In this document: positions 17,467 to 26,098 of the stretch, piece after piece
Layout of the letters: every line of letters begins with the position of its first letter
Numbering within the stretch: position 1 is the first letter of the stretch
From: an uncultured Paracoccaceae bacterium
GTDB lineage: Bacteria; Pseudomonadota; Alphaproteobacteria; Rhodobacterales; Rhodobacteraceae
DNA: 64,000 bases
Direction of reading: 5' to 3'
Assembly (NCBI GenBank): GCA_947500135.1
Contig: CANMQX010000001.1
Coordinates: forward strand, 1-64,000
Translations under genes and position numbers: made by a program
The notes under the pieces: generated by a model
Seen by the model: only the letters and a program-made list of their open reading frames with translations
What the model was told of the DNA's origin: nothing
Databases searched by the model: none

Positions 17467-17716
17467 GATCACATCGGCGGAACGGGTCGCGTTTTGGGCC
17501 TTGGAGCGGTCCAAAACGGGGAACGGACAGGAGATTGCAGCAGGTGTCATGAAGACTTTCACGCGCACCAGCGTTGTCCGCATGATCGACGGTGTTGGCA
17601 TGGCCTCACATTCCCTCGCGAGCAAAGACCGTGAACGTGCGCGGCGTCTGGTGTCGGCAGAGGCGCTTTTGCGCGAGATGCTGCATTCTCATGCGGGCAA
17701 GCGGCGGGGGAATTGA
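17456..17716 (+). CDS. Hypothetical element protein, 86 aa
   Basis: The ATG at 17456 overlaps the preceding gene and follows a G-rich ribosome site; an in-frame ATG at 17435 is possible. The sequence is helical with a possible helix-turn-helix (ITSAERVAFWALERSKTGNGQEIAAGVM) and a basic C-terminal end. It is the last gene of the left plus-strand operon. No family is recognised. Confidence 0.6.
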   Translation: MASKITSAERVAFWALERSKTGNGQEIAAGVMKTFTRTSVVRMIDGVGMASHSLASKDRERARRLVSAEALLREMLHSHAGKRRGN

Positions 17717-17732
17717 CCTCCGCCGCCATTGC

Positions 17733-17879
17733 CTAGGAATATCCGTACTTCCCTCTGATCTCATGGGTCAGCTTTCGTGCCAACGCTTCAGCTTCGCGAT
17801 TTCTCGCAGCATCTGCACGTCGCAGCTGCTGCCTGACGGCTTTCAACTCTTCATCGCTTAGGGGTTTTTCGTTTGGCAT
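17733..17879 (-). CDS. Small hypothetical protein on the opposite strand, 48 aa
   Basis: A GAGGAAAAG ribosome site precedes the ATG at 17879. The product is a charged helical protein (DEELKAVRQQLRRADAARNREAEALARK), probably a coiled coil. It is the only minus-strand gene between the left operon and the structural block, so it may be a regulator or simply a small orphan. The frame also continues upstream to 17948 without better features. Confidence 0.5.
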   Translation of the reverse strand: MPNEKPLSDEELKAVRQQLRRADAARNREAEALARKLTHEIRGKYGYS

Positions 17880-17960
17880 TGGGCTTTTCCTCTTTTCGTT
17901 TTTCGGATGAAACCGGACTAACAGGCCCGCTGCAAAGGCTTCATGCACTGCCCCTTCTCA

Positions 17961-17980
17961 GGACAAATTTGGACAAATTT
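17961..17980. repeat. Tandem 10-bp repeat GGACAAATTT x2 before the structural genes
   Basis: GGACAAATTT is repeated exactly at 17961-17970 and 17971-17980, and GGACAA recurs at 18012. The site lies about 100 bases upstream of the first gene of the capsid block, between divergently read genes, so it could be an operator or a packaging-related site. The role is inferred from position only. Confidence 0.4.
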
Positions 17981-18082
17981 TGCCACAAACAGCCAAGGAC
18001 GGGGTAACTCGGACAATCGCCCTTTTGACCGCCGCAAAAAAAACGGACCAATGGGTATCCAAGTTGATTGCTTGGACGCCCG

Positions 18083-18514
18083 ATGCCCACCACGAAAACC
18101 GAAATTGCAAAGACATGGACCGCCCTTGGTGCTGGCCCGATGTCGGTTGCCGTCAATCGGGGGCGAACTTGGTTTTGGCAGGGTGATGCGGCCCCGGACG
18201 ATTTGCGTTGTGGATACCTGCTAAGCGCACAGGGTCAGCAACGCATCGCCTCGTTTTCCAAGTTGGATCAGGTTTGGGCGCGCGCGGCGGATGATGCCAT
18301 CAATGCCATTGTCATAACTGGCTCGCTGGCCCCGGCGGCAACGCCGTCAACGCTAGTGGTGGAGCGCTACGCCGACCTGCCAGACCCCACCACAATGCAG
18401 GCGGGCCAATTTGCAGTCGTGACCAATGACCCGCTGGACTTCCTAAACGGGATGCACGTTGCGCTTGGCAACGCACCGGGTCAAGCCGCGACATTCTGGG
18501 CGGCGGCGTCATGA
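18083..18514 (+). CDS. Hypothetical protein at the head of the capsid block, 143 aa
   Basis: The chosen ATG at 18083 opens MPTTKTEIAKTWTALGAGPMSVA; the frame also has an ATG at 18068, and no strong ribosome site marks either. The composition (small residues, many valines, few charges) fits a beta-rich structural protein. The stop overlaps the start of the next gene (ATGA). In ordinary HK97-type phages this position before the portal is taken by terminase, but no ATPase motif is present here. Function unknown; a particle component is a guess. Confidence 0.6.
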   Translation: MPTTKTEIAKTWTALGAGPMSVAVNRGRTWFWQGDAAPDDLRCGYLLSAQGQQRIASFSKLDQVWARAADDAINAIVITGSLAPAATPSTLVVERYADLPDPTTMQAGQFAVVTNDPLDFLNGMHVALGNAPGQAATFWAAAS

Positions 18515-18816
18515 TCCAGAAACACACAATCCCGATGGGCGTCTGGACCAATATCGCCACAGGGCCGCATAGCCTGTTTTGGGCACTTGGACGCCTGCGC
18601 ATCGCGATTGGCGACACCCAACCCACCGACGATCAGACCAGCCTGATGATTGCCGCCAGCGGCCAGCCGCGCAGCTTCACTTACAATGGGACTGAGGCGG
18701 TGTGGGTCATGGCGATTGAGCGCCCGATTGAGGTTCACGCGGTCCAGATCAACGCATCGGAATTGTTCCTTGTCGATGCGGCGGGCAACATCCTTGTTGA
18801 TGGGGGTCCGGTGTAA
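18511..18816 (+). CDS. Hypothetical small protein before the portal, 101 aa
   Basis: It overlaps the preceding gene by four bases and shares its final base with the portal start (TAATG), so it is co-translated with the particle genes. The sequence suggests a beta-sandwich (MGVWTNIATGPHSLFWALGRL ... AVWVMAIERPIEVHAVQI). Possible roles are capsid decoration or head completion, but no family is recognised. Confidence 0.65.
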   Translation: MIQKHTIPMGVWTNIATGPHSLFWALGRLRIAIGDTQPTDDQTSLMIAASGQPRSFTYNGTEAVWVMAIERPIEVHAVQINASELFLVDAAGNILVDGGPV

Positions 18817-19982
18817 TGGTCTGGCCCTTCACCCGCAAAGCTGCACCGGAGCAAAAAGACTTTGCGCGCGGCGTCTTTGATATGCTGTGGCCATCGGCGC
18901 AGACCGTCACGGGCGAGGTGATCACACCAGAGCGCGCGATGCGTCAGCCCACAGTTTTTGCCTGCACCCGGATCATTGCGGAAACCGTCGCCCAACTTCC
19001 CTTGCACGTCTATCTGCGCGGGGCGGACGGGTCTGTTGTCCGCGACCGCACCTCGCCCCTGCACCGCATCTTTGCCAAGCGTCCGAATGACTGGACCACG
19101 GCTTTTGACTTCAAACTTCACATGCAGGCCGAAGTGTTGATGCACGGCTATGCCTGTGCGCTGATCATGCGCGATGGACAGGGCGCACCGCGCTACTTGC
19201 GCCAAATCCCTGCGCGGGCGTTGACCGTTACCGAAGACCCGCGCACTGGTGAGCCGACCTACCGGGTCACCTTGAACGAGGGCGGATCACGCACCTACGC
19301 ACACCGGAACATTCTGCACATCAAGGCCCTGCGTAGCTTGTCGGTGATCAGCCAATGCCGCGAGGCAATCGCGATGGCACTGGCGCAAGAAAAGGAACTC
19401 AACACGTCTCTGAGCAAGGGGCAGCGCCCGTCCGGTGTTCTGTCTTTTGAACACCAGATGACAGATGAAGCCGTCACCCGCGCCGCTGCACAATTCAAAA
19501 GTCTGGGACAGGACAAAGGCACGGCCATTCTGGACGGCAATGCCAAATACTTCCCGATGGCCATCACGAATGTCGACGCGCAGTTTCTGGAACAGCGCCG
19601 CCACCAGATCGCAGAGATTGCGCGGGCGTTCCGGGTGCCGCTGCACATGTTGCAGGAACTTGAGCGGATCACGCACCAAAACAGCGAACAACTGGGGCGG
19701 CAATTCCTGCAATTCACGATGTTGCCGCACCTGATCGCATGGCAGCAGGAAATCAATCTCAAGCTGATGCCGGATGATGGGTCCACCTATGTCGAGTTTT
19801 TGACTGACGATCTGGCCCGCGCCGATTTGGCCGCGCGGATGGAAGCATTCGCCAAGGCTGTCGCCAACGGCATCCTTAACCCAAATGAGGTCCGCCAGAT
19901 GGAGAACCGCGCCCCCTATGTGGGCGGGGATACCTTCTTGCGGCCCATGAACATGGAGGGCGCAAGCGATGGACCGCGCTAA
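18816..19982 (+). CDS. Phage portal protein, HK97 family
   Basis: 388 aa, the usual size of HK97-type portals. Characteristic stretches include RAMRQPTVFACTRIIAETVAQLPLHVY near the N-terminus, HRIFAKRPNDWTTAFDF, and the stem/crown part around EIARAFRVPLHMLQ followed by QLGRQFLQFTMLPHL. Portals form the dodecameric ring through which DNA enters the head and therefore normally work with a terminase, which this element lacks. The gene overlaps the capsid gene by 14 bases. Confidence 0.93.
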   Translation: MVWPFTRKAAPEQKDFARGVFDMLWPSAQTVTGEVITPERAMRQPTVFACTRIIAETVAQLPLHVYLRGADGSVVRDRTSPLHRIFAKRPNDWTTAFDFKLHMQAEVLMHGYACALIMRDGQGAPRYLRQIPARALTVTEDPRTGEPTYRVTLNEGGSRTYAHRNILHIKALRSLSVISQCREAIAMALAQEKELNTSLSKGQRPSGVLSFEHQMTDEAVTRAAAQFKSLGQDKGTAILDGNAKYFPMAITNVDAQFLEQRRHQIAEIARAFRVPLHMLQELERITHQNSEQLGRQFLQFTMLPHLIAWQQEINLKLMPDDGSTYVEFLTDDLARADLAARMEAFAKAVANGILNPNEVRQMENRAPYVGGDTFLRPMNMEGASDGPR

Positions 19983-21531
19983 TTTCGAAGTCAAATTCTC
20001 AAACGCAGATACGGGGATCATCAAGGGGTTTGCTGCCACATATGGCGGTGATCCTGACGCGGTGGGGGATGTGATCGCGCCGGGTGCGTTTACCAATTCA
20101 CTGGCCCGGATCAGCACGGAAGGCCGCAAGCTGAAAGTCCTGCGCGCCCATGATCAAAACAAGCCCATCGGCCAATGGACCAAACTCACCGACACCCCAA
20201 CCGGGTTGATGGTCGAGGGAAAGCTGACGCTGGACAACACAGACGGGGCAGACGCCTACGCCTTGATCAAGGATGGCACCATTGACGCCCTGTCAATTGG
20301 TTACGCTGTGACGGCCTCTGAGCCGCGCGCAGGCGGTGGTCGCACCCTCACTGAAATTGAACTTGTCGAAATCTCTGTCGTGACATTCGGCGCGAATGAT
20401 CGCGCCCGCATCACTGACGTTAAGGGGGTCGCTGCTGATCCCAAAACCAAGGCCCGAAAGGCCGCAAAGAAGGAGGCCAAAAAAATGGCTGACAAGCAAG
20501 CGACCGAACTGGCCGCAGAACTCGAAAAAGCAGTGGATCGCATTGGCGATCTGGAAGCAAAGGCCGCGAACATCAACGCAGCCCCCGTAGTCGCCAATAC
20601 CAACCGCCCGATTGAAACCAAGGCGTTTGAAAATGTCATGCGTCACGGGGCGCAGAACATGCCCGCTGAGGAAGTTAAGGCCCTGCAAAATGCCACTGAC
20701 ACGGCAGGCGGTTTTCTGGTGCCAGAGGATTTTCGCGCGGAACTGATCAAGACGGTTACGGAAACCTCGCCCATGCGTTCAGTGTCTCGCATCACGTCCA
20801 CAGGCCGCGATGAATTGGTCATGCCCAAGCGCACGGCCAAGCTGGCTGGCGGCTGGACTGCGGAACTTGCCGACCAGTCAGAAAGCGAGCCTGTCTATGG
20901 TCAGATCAAAATTCCAGTGCATGAACTGAGCGTTTACACCACGATCAGCAACGCCAATCTGGAAGACAGCGCCTTTGACATGCAGGCCGAACTGACCGCC
21001 GACTTTGGCGAGAGTTTTGGAGAGTTGGAAAGCCAAGCCTTTATTCGTGGTGATGGTGTCGGCAAGCCGAGTGGCATTTTGGATAACGCCGATATTCAGG
21101 CCACCCCATCCGCAGCGGCAGGCGTCATCGATGGTGACGATCTGATCGACACTTTCTACGCGGTGAAGGCATCCTACCGGAACCGTGGGGCATGGATGAT
21201 GAATGCCAACACACTGGCTGCAGTGCGCAAGCTGAAAACTGGTTCTGGTGACTACATCTGGCGCGAAAGCATTGCCGATGGCCAACCACCCACTATCCTT
21301 GGCCGTCCGGTCTATGAGGCTGTCGATATGCCCGATCCGATTGCTAACGCGAAAGCCGTCATCTTTGGTGACTTCGCCCGCGCTTATCGCATTGTGTCGC
21401 GTCTGGATATTGCAGTGTTGCGTGATCCATATTCGCTGGCCACAAAATCTGCCGTCAAGTTCCATGGCCGGATGCGTGTTGGCGGTGCAGTGGTTCAGCC
21501 CGAAGCCGCTCGGACATTGCAGATCGCCTAA
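19969..21531 (+). CDS. Fused prohead protease and HK97-type major capsid protein
   Basis: 520 aa with two domains in one chain. Residues 1-150 are a prohead (U35/S78) protease with candidate catalytic residues H61 (RAHDQNKPIGQW), S109 (DALSIGY) and E134 (LVEISVVTFGAND). Residues about 150-205 are a lysine- and alanine-rich coiled-coil linker similar to a delta scaffold. Residues about 215-520 are an HK97-fold capsid protein (DTAGGFLVPEDFRAELI, RGDGVGKPSGIL, LGRPVYEAVDMPD). Such fusions let the protease assemble with the shell and then cut itself out. All three regions are intact. Confidence 0.92.
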   Translation: MDRANFEVKFSNADTGIIKGFAATYGGDPDAVGDVIAPGAFTNSLARISTEGRKLKVLRAHDQNKPIGQWTKLTDTPTGLMVEGKLTLDNTDGADAYALIKDGTIDALSIGYAVTASEPRAGGGRTLTEIELVEISVVTFGANDRARITDVKGVAADPKTKARKAAKKEAKKMADKQATELAAELEKAVDRIGDLEAKAANINAAPVVANTNRPIETKAFENVMRHGAQNMPAEEVKALQNATDTAGGFLVPEDFRAELIKTVTETSPMRSVSRITSTGRDELVMPKRTAKLAGGWTAELADQSESEPVYGQIKIPVHELSVYTTISNANLEDSAFDMQAELTADFGESFGELESQAFIRGDGVGKPSGILDNADIQATPSAAAGVIDGDDLIDTFYAVKASYRNRGAWMMNANTLAAVRKLKTGSGDYIWRESIADGQPPTILGRPVYEAVDMPDPIANAKAVIFGDFARAYRIVSRLDIAVLRDPYSLATKSAVKFHGRMRVGGAVVQPEAARTLQIA

Positions 21532-21602
21532 AGGCCCGTCTGATCAAACCATTTTGGGGGACGGGTTCGCGCCTGTCCCCTTTGTATTTCTAGGGGCGTC
21601 CA

Positions 21603-24600
21603 ATGACACGCAGCACAAATGCAATTTTTCGCGCCGATGGCAGGGCATTCATTCGTGAAATGCAACGTATGTCCAATTCGACTGACCGCCTTGATCGTTC
21701 GGTCAATCGAAATTTCCAGCGCATGGAAACCAGATTGCGGAAATTTGGACGGTTGGCGGGGGCCGTGTTTGCCGGGTTCTCAACCGTCCAATTTGTGCGT
21801 GAACTGGGGCAAGCCGCACAGGCTTACACCCGCATCGGCAACACGCTGACCGCCGCAGGGATTAACGCAGACACATTCCGCGATAAGCTGGTTGCCACCG
21901 CCATCGAAAGCAGGGCAGAGGTCGAAAGCCTTTCCAACGCGCTTTTGCGGCTGCAGAAAATCCGACCCAATGACGGGGCCGACCTCAATCTCGAACGCGC
22001 GGCAACCATCCAGCGCCTTGCGGTTGCCGGTGGCCGGTCCAGCGCAGAAGCGTCCAGCGTTAATCTGCAACTGGGTCAGGCGCTGCAGTCGGGGGTCCTG
22101 CAGGGCGACGAATTGCGCTCATTGCGCGAGGCCGCACCCGTTGAATTGCTGCAAGCGATTGCGGATCAGGCTGGGATCACAATTGGGGAACTCAAAGAGG
22201 CGGGCGCACAAGGCAAACTCACTGCCGACCTGATCTTGGCCGCGATTGACAGTCAGGCAGAGTATTCCCGTCAGATCATCAAGACGCTGGACGTAACTTA
22301 TCAACAGGCTGTGACGAACGTCCGCACTGCCTTCACCCAGATCAGTGGGGCGGTTGATCAGGAATTGGGCGCATCATCTGCCGTTGCGTCAGTCTTGCAG
22401 GGGTTTGCCGATCTGATGGTCGATGGATCAGACAGTGCGCGGGTCCTTGCAACGTCCATTCAGACGCTTGGCGCGGTTGCCCTAACAGTGGCCGGAGTGC
22501 GCGGCGTTGGAGCCATTGCGGGGGTGATCCAACGCAACAATGCCGCCGCTCGTCAAGCCGTTGTTGTGGCTGGTCAGCAGATCACGGCGACCCGCAATCA
22601 GGTTAGAGCGGACCGTGACAGGCTCAACCAAGCCCGTCGCAACCTTGCCGCCGCCCAACGCGAGGGGGCATCACAGGCGCGGATTACGCGGCTTACACGC
22701 GCACGCACGGTCGCCAGTGCAAACCTCGCCCGATCCCTTGTGGCCGAACGTGCAGCCACGGACAGCCTTGCCGGTGCGCAAGCCCGAGTATCACTCACGG
22801 CAAGGGCGGCGGCGGCGGCGACCAGTGCATGGAATGCTACATTGTCCTTTCTTGGCGGACCTATCGGTCTGGTCATCACATTGGGCGTTGCCTTTGCCAC
22901 GCTGGCCTCATCGATCAAAGATGCAGGCGAGCGGGTGACTGACCTGCAAACTGAAATGGACCGTTTGAAGTCTGCGCAGGATACAATCAGGCGGTCAGCC
23001 GACGCACTGCAAGAGCCTGTGCGAGAACTGGCCGACGCTGAACAAGCCGTCACGGATGCACTGCGGGATCAACCAGATGCCGCCATTGCCGCTGCTAAGG
23101 CCCACCGTGACGCGACCCGGCAGCGCCTTGCAGATAACAAGGCGTTCATCGAAACGCAGATTGCGACCACTGCAGATGCATTGCGCCGCCAACGCCGCGA
23201 GATTGACACGGAAATCATCAGCGCGGCACGTTCCAACGGCTTGTATCAAGCCCCGGCGGGTTTGGGCGCAAACCGCGCGGCACGGTCTTCTGCTGCTTTG
23301 GCCGGTGACCCAGAACAGGTCAGCCTCGCCACACAGGCGCTTGATGCGCAGCGTCAGGCCCTACTTGCGATTGAAGATCGCAACGATGAACAACAGGCCA
23401 CGCTCGTTTCCCTGCAAAACCTGCTGGCATTGGAGCAGGAATATCAGGACGCCAAGCAAAGACAGCTTGATTTGCAAAACAGCCTGAATGTGGAACTGAC
23501 GGACACAGCTGCCAACGTGGCTGAGGTCACAGCCGCAACCAAGGCACAGGATGACATTACAGCCCGCATCGAAGACCGGCAGGCCAAGATCAATTCACTG
23601 TTGGCAGAACGCGATGCCATTCAAACGCAACTAGACGATGCCGTCAGTCAGGGCGATGTGGACCGGGCAAACTTGCTGCGCCAAGAACTGGATGCAGTCA
23701 ATGATGCCTTGTTACGTCAAAATCCCATCATTGTTGGATCATCTGCGCAGTTGCAGGACATGGCGGCGAGTGCCGTAGCGCTTTCGGATCGTTTGGACGG
23801 GGTGACCTTCGATGGCGATGGGGAGTTGCGTGCGCGCGCCGAAGAACTGCGCGACCGGCTGATTGAGGCAGCGGCATCGGGCGAAGATGTAAACGCTGTG
23901 ACCATGCAGAACCTGCAGGCCGAACTGGACGCGGTGATCGCAAAGGCAGATGCAGCAACCGACGCCTTTATCAAGGCACGGGGCCAAGCCGCTGCGCTGG
24001 CTCGTCAAAATGCTGATCGCGAAAGGACGCTTGATCCACGCAGCCCCAACTATGACCCGGACGCCGCGCGCCGCGCGCGTGTTCAGAGCAACTTTGACGA
24101 CTTCCAAAACGGTGACCCAAACTATCGCCCCACGCGCACACAGACGCGCACATCAGGGGGAAGTGGCGGTTCTTCGCGGTCCACTGGCTCGCGCAAAGAA
24201 GAAACACCCGAGAAGCTGCGCGAAGTGGATCAGCTGATCAAATCGGCCAACGCATCCACCGCCGCGCGCATCCCGATCTTGCAACGGCTTATCATCGCCC
24301 GTGCGGCACTGATCAGCAGCTATCCAGACGAAAAGGAACGGTTGCAGGAAATCGACGGGGCACTTGAGCGAGTGGAAGAACAAGGTCGCCGCGCTTTGGG
24401 CCAATCAATCTATGACGAGTTGATCCGGGGGGCCAAAGCAGGCGACACGTTGAATGATAGTCTTAAACGCATTGGTCTTCAGTTGCTTGAACTGGCAGCA
24501 TCCAAGGCACTGCAAAACATTAACTCTGGGCTGGGTTTGCTGGGCGGTGGAGGCGGTGGTCTAGGTCTGGGCGGTGGAAGCCTGCTAAGCGGCATCGGGT

Positions 24601-24989
24601 CGCTCTTTGGCTTCGCTCAAGGCGGTATCATGTCCGCATCTGGTCCGGTGTCCTTGCGGTCTTATGCACGGGGCGGCATCGCGTCATCCCCACAACTGGC
24701 GCTCTTTGGTGAAGGGTCTGGTCCCGAGGCTTATGTGCCTTTGCAGAATGGGGCTATCCCAGTGACGGTCAATTTCCCTGATCTTGGTAAAATCGGCAAT
24801 GCAGCGACGTTCAAACAATCCGTTCGCAACGTCAGCATGCAATTCTCTGCGCCCATCACGATCAATGGGTCTGAATTGACTTTTGATGAAGTCGAAAGAC
24901 GGCTGATCCCGCTGTTTCGCCAGCAAAGCGAACGTCTCTTGAATGCAGTGCGTCAAGCCAATGAAGATGATCCAAAATATCTGCGATAA
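21603..24989 (+). CDS. Phage tail tape measure protein
   Basis: 1128 aa. The tape-measure N-terminal domain is clear at about residues 65-240 (TRIGNTLTAAGINADTF, GRSSAEASSVNLQLGQAL, GITIGELKEAGAQGKLTADL). Long alanine/arginine/glutamine-rich coiled-coil stretches follow, with a hydrophobic segment around FLGGPIGLVITLGVAFATLA. The end is glycine-rich (LLGGGGGGLGLGGGSLL) with the usual FAQGGIM and GEGSGPEAYVPL motifs. At roughly 1.5 angstrom per residue it would set a long tail, yet no tail-tube, chaperone or baseplate genes are near. It starts 71 bases after the capsid gene. Confidence 0.93.
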   Translation: MTRSTNAIFRADGRAFIREMQRMSNSTDRLDRSVNRNFQRMETRLRKFGRLAGAVFAGFSTVQFVRELGQAAQAYTRIGNTLTAAGINADTFRDKLVATAIESRAEVESLSNALLRLQKIRPNDGADLNLERAATIQRLAVAGGRSSAEASSVNLQLGQALQSGVLQGDELRSLREAAPVELLQAIADQAGITIGELKEAGAQGKLTADLILAAIDSQAEYSRQIIKTLDVTYQQAVTNVRTAFTQISGAVDQELGASSAVASVLQGFADLMVDGSDSARVLATSIQTLGAVALTVAGVRGVGAIAGVIQRNNAAARQAVVVAGQQITATRNQVRADRDRLNQARRNLAAAQREGASQARITRLTRARTVASANLARSLVAERAATDSLAGAQARVSLTARAAAAATSAWNATLSFLGGPIGLVITLGVAFATLASSIKDAGERVTDLQTEMDRLKSAQDTIRRSADALQEPVRELADAEQAVTDALRDQPDAAIAAAKAHRDATRQRLADNKAFIETQIATTADALRRQRREIDTEIISAARSNGLYQAPAGLGANRAARSSAALAGDPEQVSLATQALDAQRQALLAIEDRNDEQQATLVSLQNLLALEQEYQDAKQRQLDLQNSLNVELTDTAANVAEVTAATKAQDDITARIEDRQAKINSLLAERDAIQTQLDDAVSQGDVDRANLLRQELDAVNDALLRQNPIIVGSSAQLQDMAASAVALSDRLDGVTFDGDGELRARAEELRDRLIEAAASGEDVNAVTMQNLQAELDAVIAKADAATDAFIKARGQAAALARQNADRERTLDPRSPNYDPDAARRARVQSNFDDFQNGDPNYRPTRTQTRTSGGSGGSSRSTGSRKEETPEKLREVDQLIKSANASTAARIPILQRLIIARAALISSYPDEKERLQEIDGALERVEEQGRRALGQSIYDELIRGAKAGDTLNDSLKRIGLQLLELAASKALQNINSGLGLLGGGGGGLGLGGGSLLSGIGSLFGFAQGGIMSASGPVSLRSYARGGIASSPQLALFGEGSGPEAYVPLQNGAIPVTVNFPDLGKIGNAATFKQSVRNVSMQFSAPITINGSELTFDEVERRLIPLFRQQSERLLNAVRQANEDDPKYLR

Positions 24990-25070
24990 TCGACTGAATT
25001 ACGGCAATTAACAGTATGTAAAAACGTATCTTTTTGGTAGAACTTAATGTGAAACCAAAGAGGCTTGAAC

Positions 25071-25589
25071 ATGCTGACACTCACACAGGCGACTGATCTT
25101 TTGGCGGATGCTTACGAGGTTGAAAAAGCGCCACTGCAAAGCGTCCGCAAACGGATGGTCAGCGCCGGTATGCTACCCACCGCCATTGGTCGGGATATCC
25201 CGCAAGCAAACCCTGCGCGCATGACGTTGCTGGTGATTGGACTTGGGATTGGTGATGTTGACCGGATCAATGAACTGGCAGACGCCCGCGTGTTTGAGCG
25301 CATGCCGGGTGACAGCGCGTCAACAGTGACATTGCAGCAGACGCTGGGGTTTATGATTGACGGTCTGATCAACGATCCCGGTTATGGCATTGATGCAAGT
25401 CTGAGCCTCACAACATCTGGACCGCCCGTCGCGTTCATTCAGCGCAAGGGCAAAATGTGGATGCAGTTTAGCGGTGGTCAACTGGCCAAAGGGTTTATCA
25501 ATGGGACCGTGCATATCGCATTGCAGCCGCTAACAGCGTTCTGCGCTGCTGCATTGGCCACACAGCCGCCCTACAAGGTCGCCAAATGA
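25071..25589 (+). CDS. Hypothetical element protein, 172 aa
   Basis: The ATG at 25071 follows an AAAGAGG ribosome site; a TTG at 25065 is less likely. The N-terminal half (TLTQATDLLADAYEVEKAPLQSVRKRMVSAGMLP) looks like a DNA-binding domain, and the rest is mixed alpha/beta without known motifs. Its stop overlaps the following HTH gene (ATGA). A regulatory role is possible. It is not a recognisable tail protein. Confidence 0.65.
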   Translation: MLTLTQATDLLADAYEVEKAPLQSVRKRMVSAGMLPTAIGRDIPQANPARMTLLVIGLGIGDVDRINELADARVFERMPGDSASTVTLQQTLGFMIDGLINDPGYGIDASLSLTTSGPPVAFIQRKGKMWMQFSGGQLAKGFINGTVHIALQPLTAFCAAALATQPPYKVAK

Positions 25590-25795
25590 TTGCCCCGCGC
25601 CTTCACCAGATGCCTGCATCCTTGGATGTCCTACGGGGCGCACGGGACATTGCGGCATTCCTGAACACCTCACCCGCCCGGGTCTACAAACTGCATCGCG
25701 CAGGCCAGATCAGGACGTTCACAGAAGGCGCAACAATCTGCGCGCGTAAGTCCACGCTCATCGCTTGGATTGAACAACAGGAAAATCAGTCATGA
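25586..25795 (+). CDS. Small helix-turn-helix (AlpA/excisionase-like) protein, 69 aa
   Basis: The sequence DIAAFLNTSPARVYKLHRAGQIRTFTEGATICARKSTLIAWIEQQ is a MerR/excisionase-type winged helix-turn-helix. It is the second such protein of the element. ATGA overlaps connect it with both neighbours. It may act as excisionase or as regulator of the structural operon. Confidence 0.7.
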   Translation: MIAPRLHQMPASLDVLRGARDIAAFLNTSPARVYKLHRAGQIRTFTEGATICARKSTLIAWIEQQENQS

Positions 25796-26034
25796 ACAAA
25801 CAGCACCTCAAAGAGCAAGGCGAAACGCTGGTCGGTTTGGGTCTGGAACTGGCAAACATGGCAGATATGGACCTGTCCGAGTTTGACCCATGCGCAGTGA
25901 AGGCTCTGCGCCGTAAACTGTCAGCATTGGGCGAGGTTATGCAGGTCGCAACGGCGCAGTCAGTTGTCCTGACCACAGAAATGCAGGCCATCGTGCAAGG
26001 GCAGATAGAACGCGAAGGCCAGCCGGTGCAGTAA
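25792..26034 (+). CDS. Hypothetical protein, 80 aa, helical
   Basis: It overlaps the HTH gene by four bases. It is predicted to be almost wholly helical (HLKEQGETLVGLGLELANMA, KALRRKLSALGEVMQVATAQ). No family is recognised. It is the last member of the coupled run that follows the tape measure gene. Confidence 0.6.
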   Translation: MNKQHLKEQGETLVGLGLELANMADMDLSEFDPCAVKALRRKLSALGEVMQVATAQSVVLTTEMQAIVQGQIEREGQPVQ

Positions 26035-26098
26035 TTCGGGTGGCATTTCTGGCAGATCAGCAATACCACTTTTGAGGGTGTTGCTGAGGATCGTTCGT

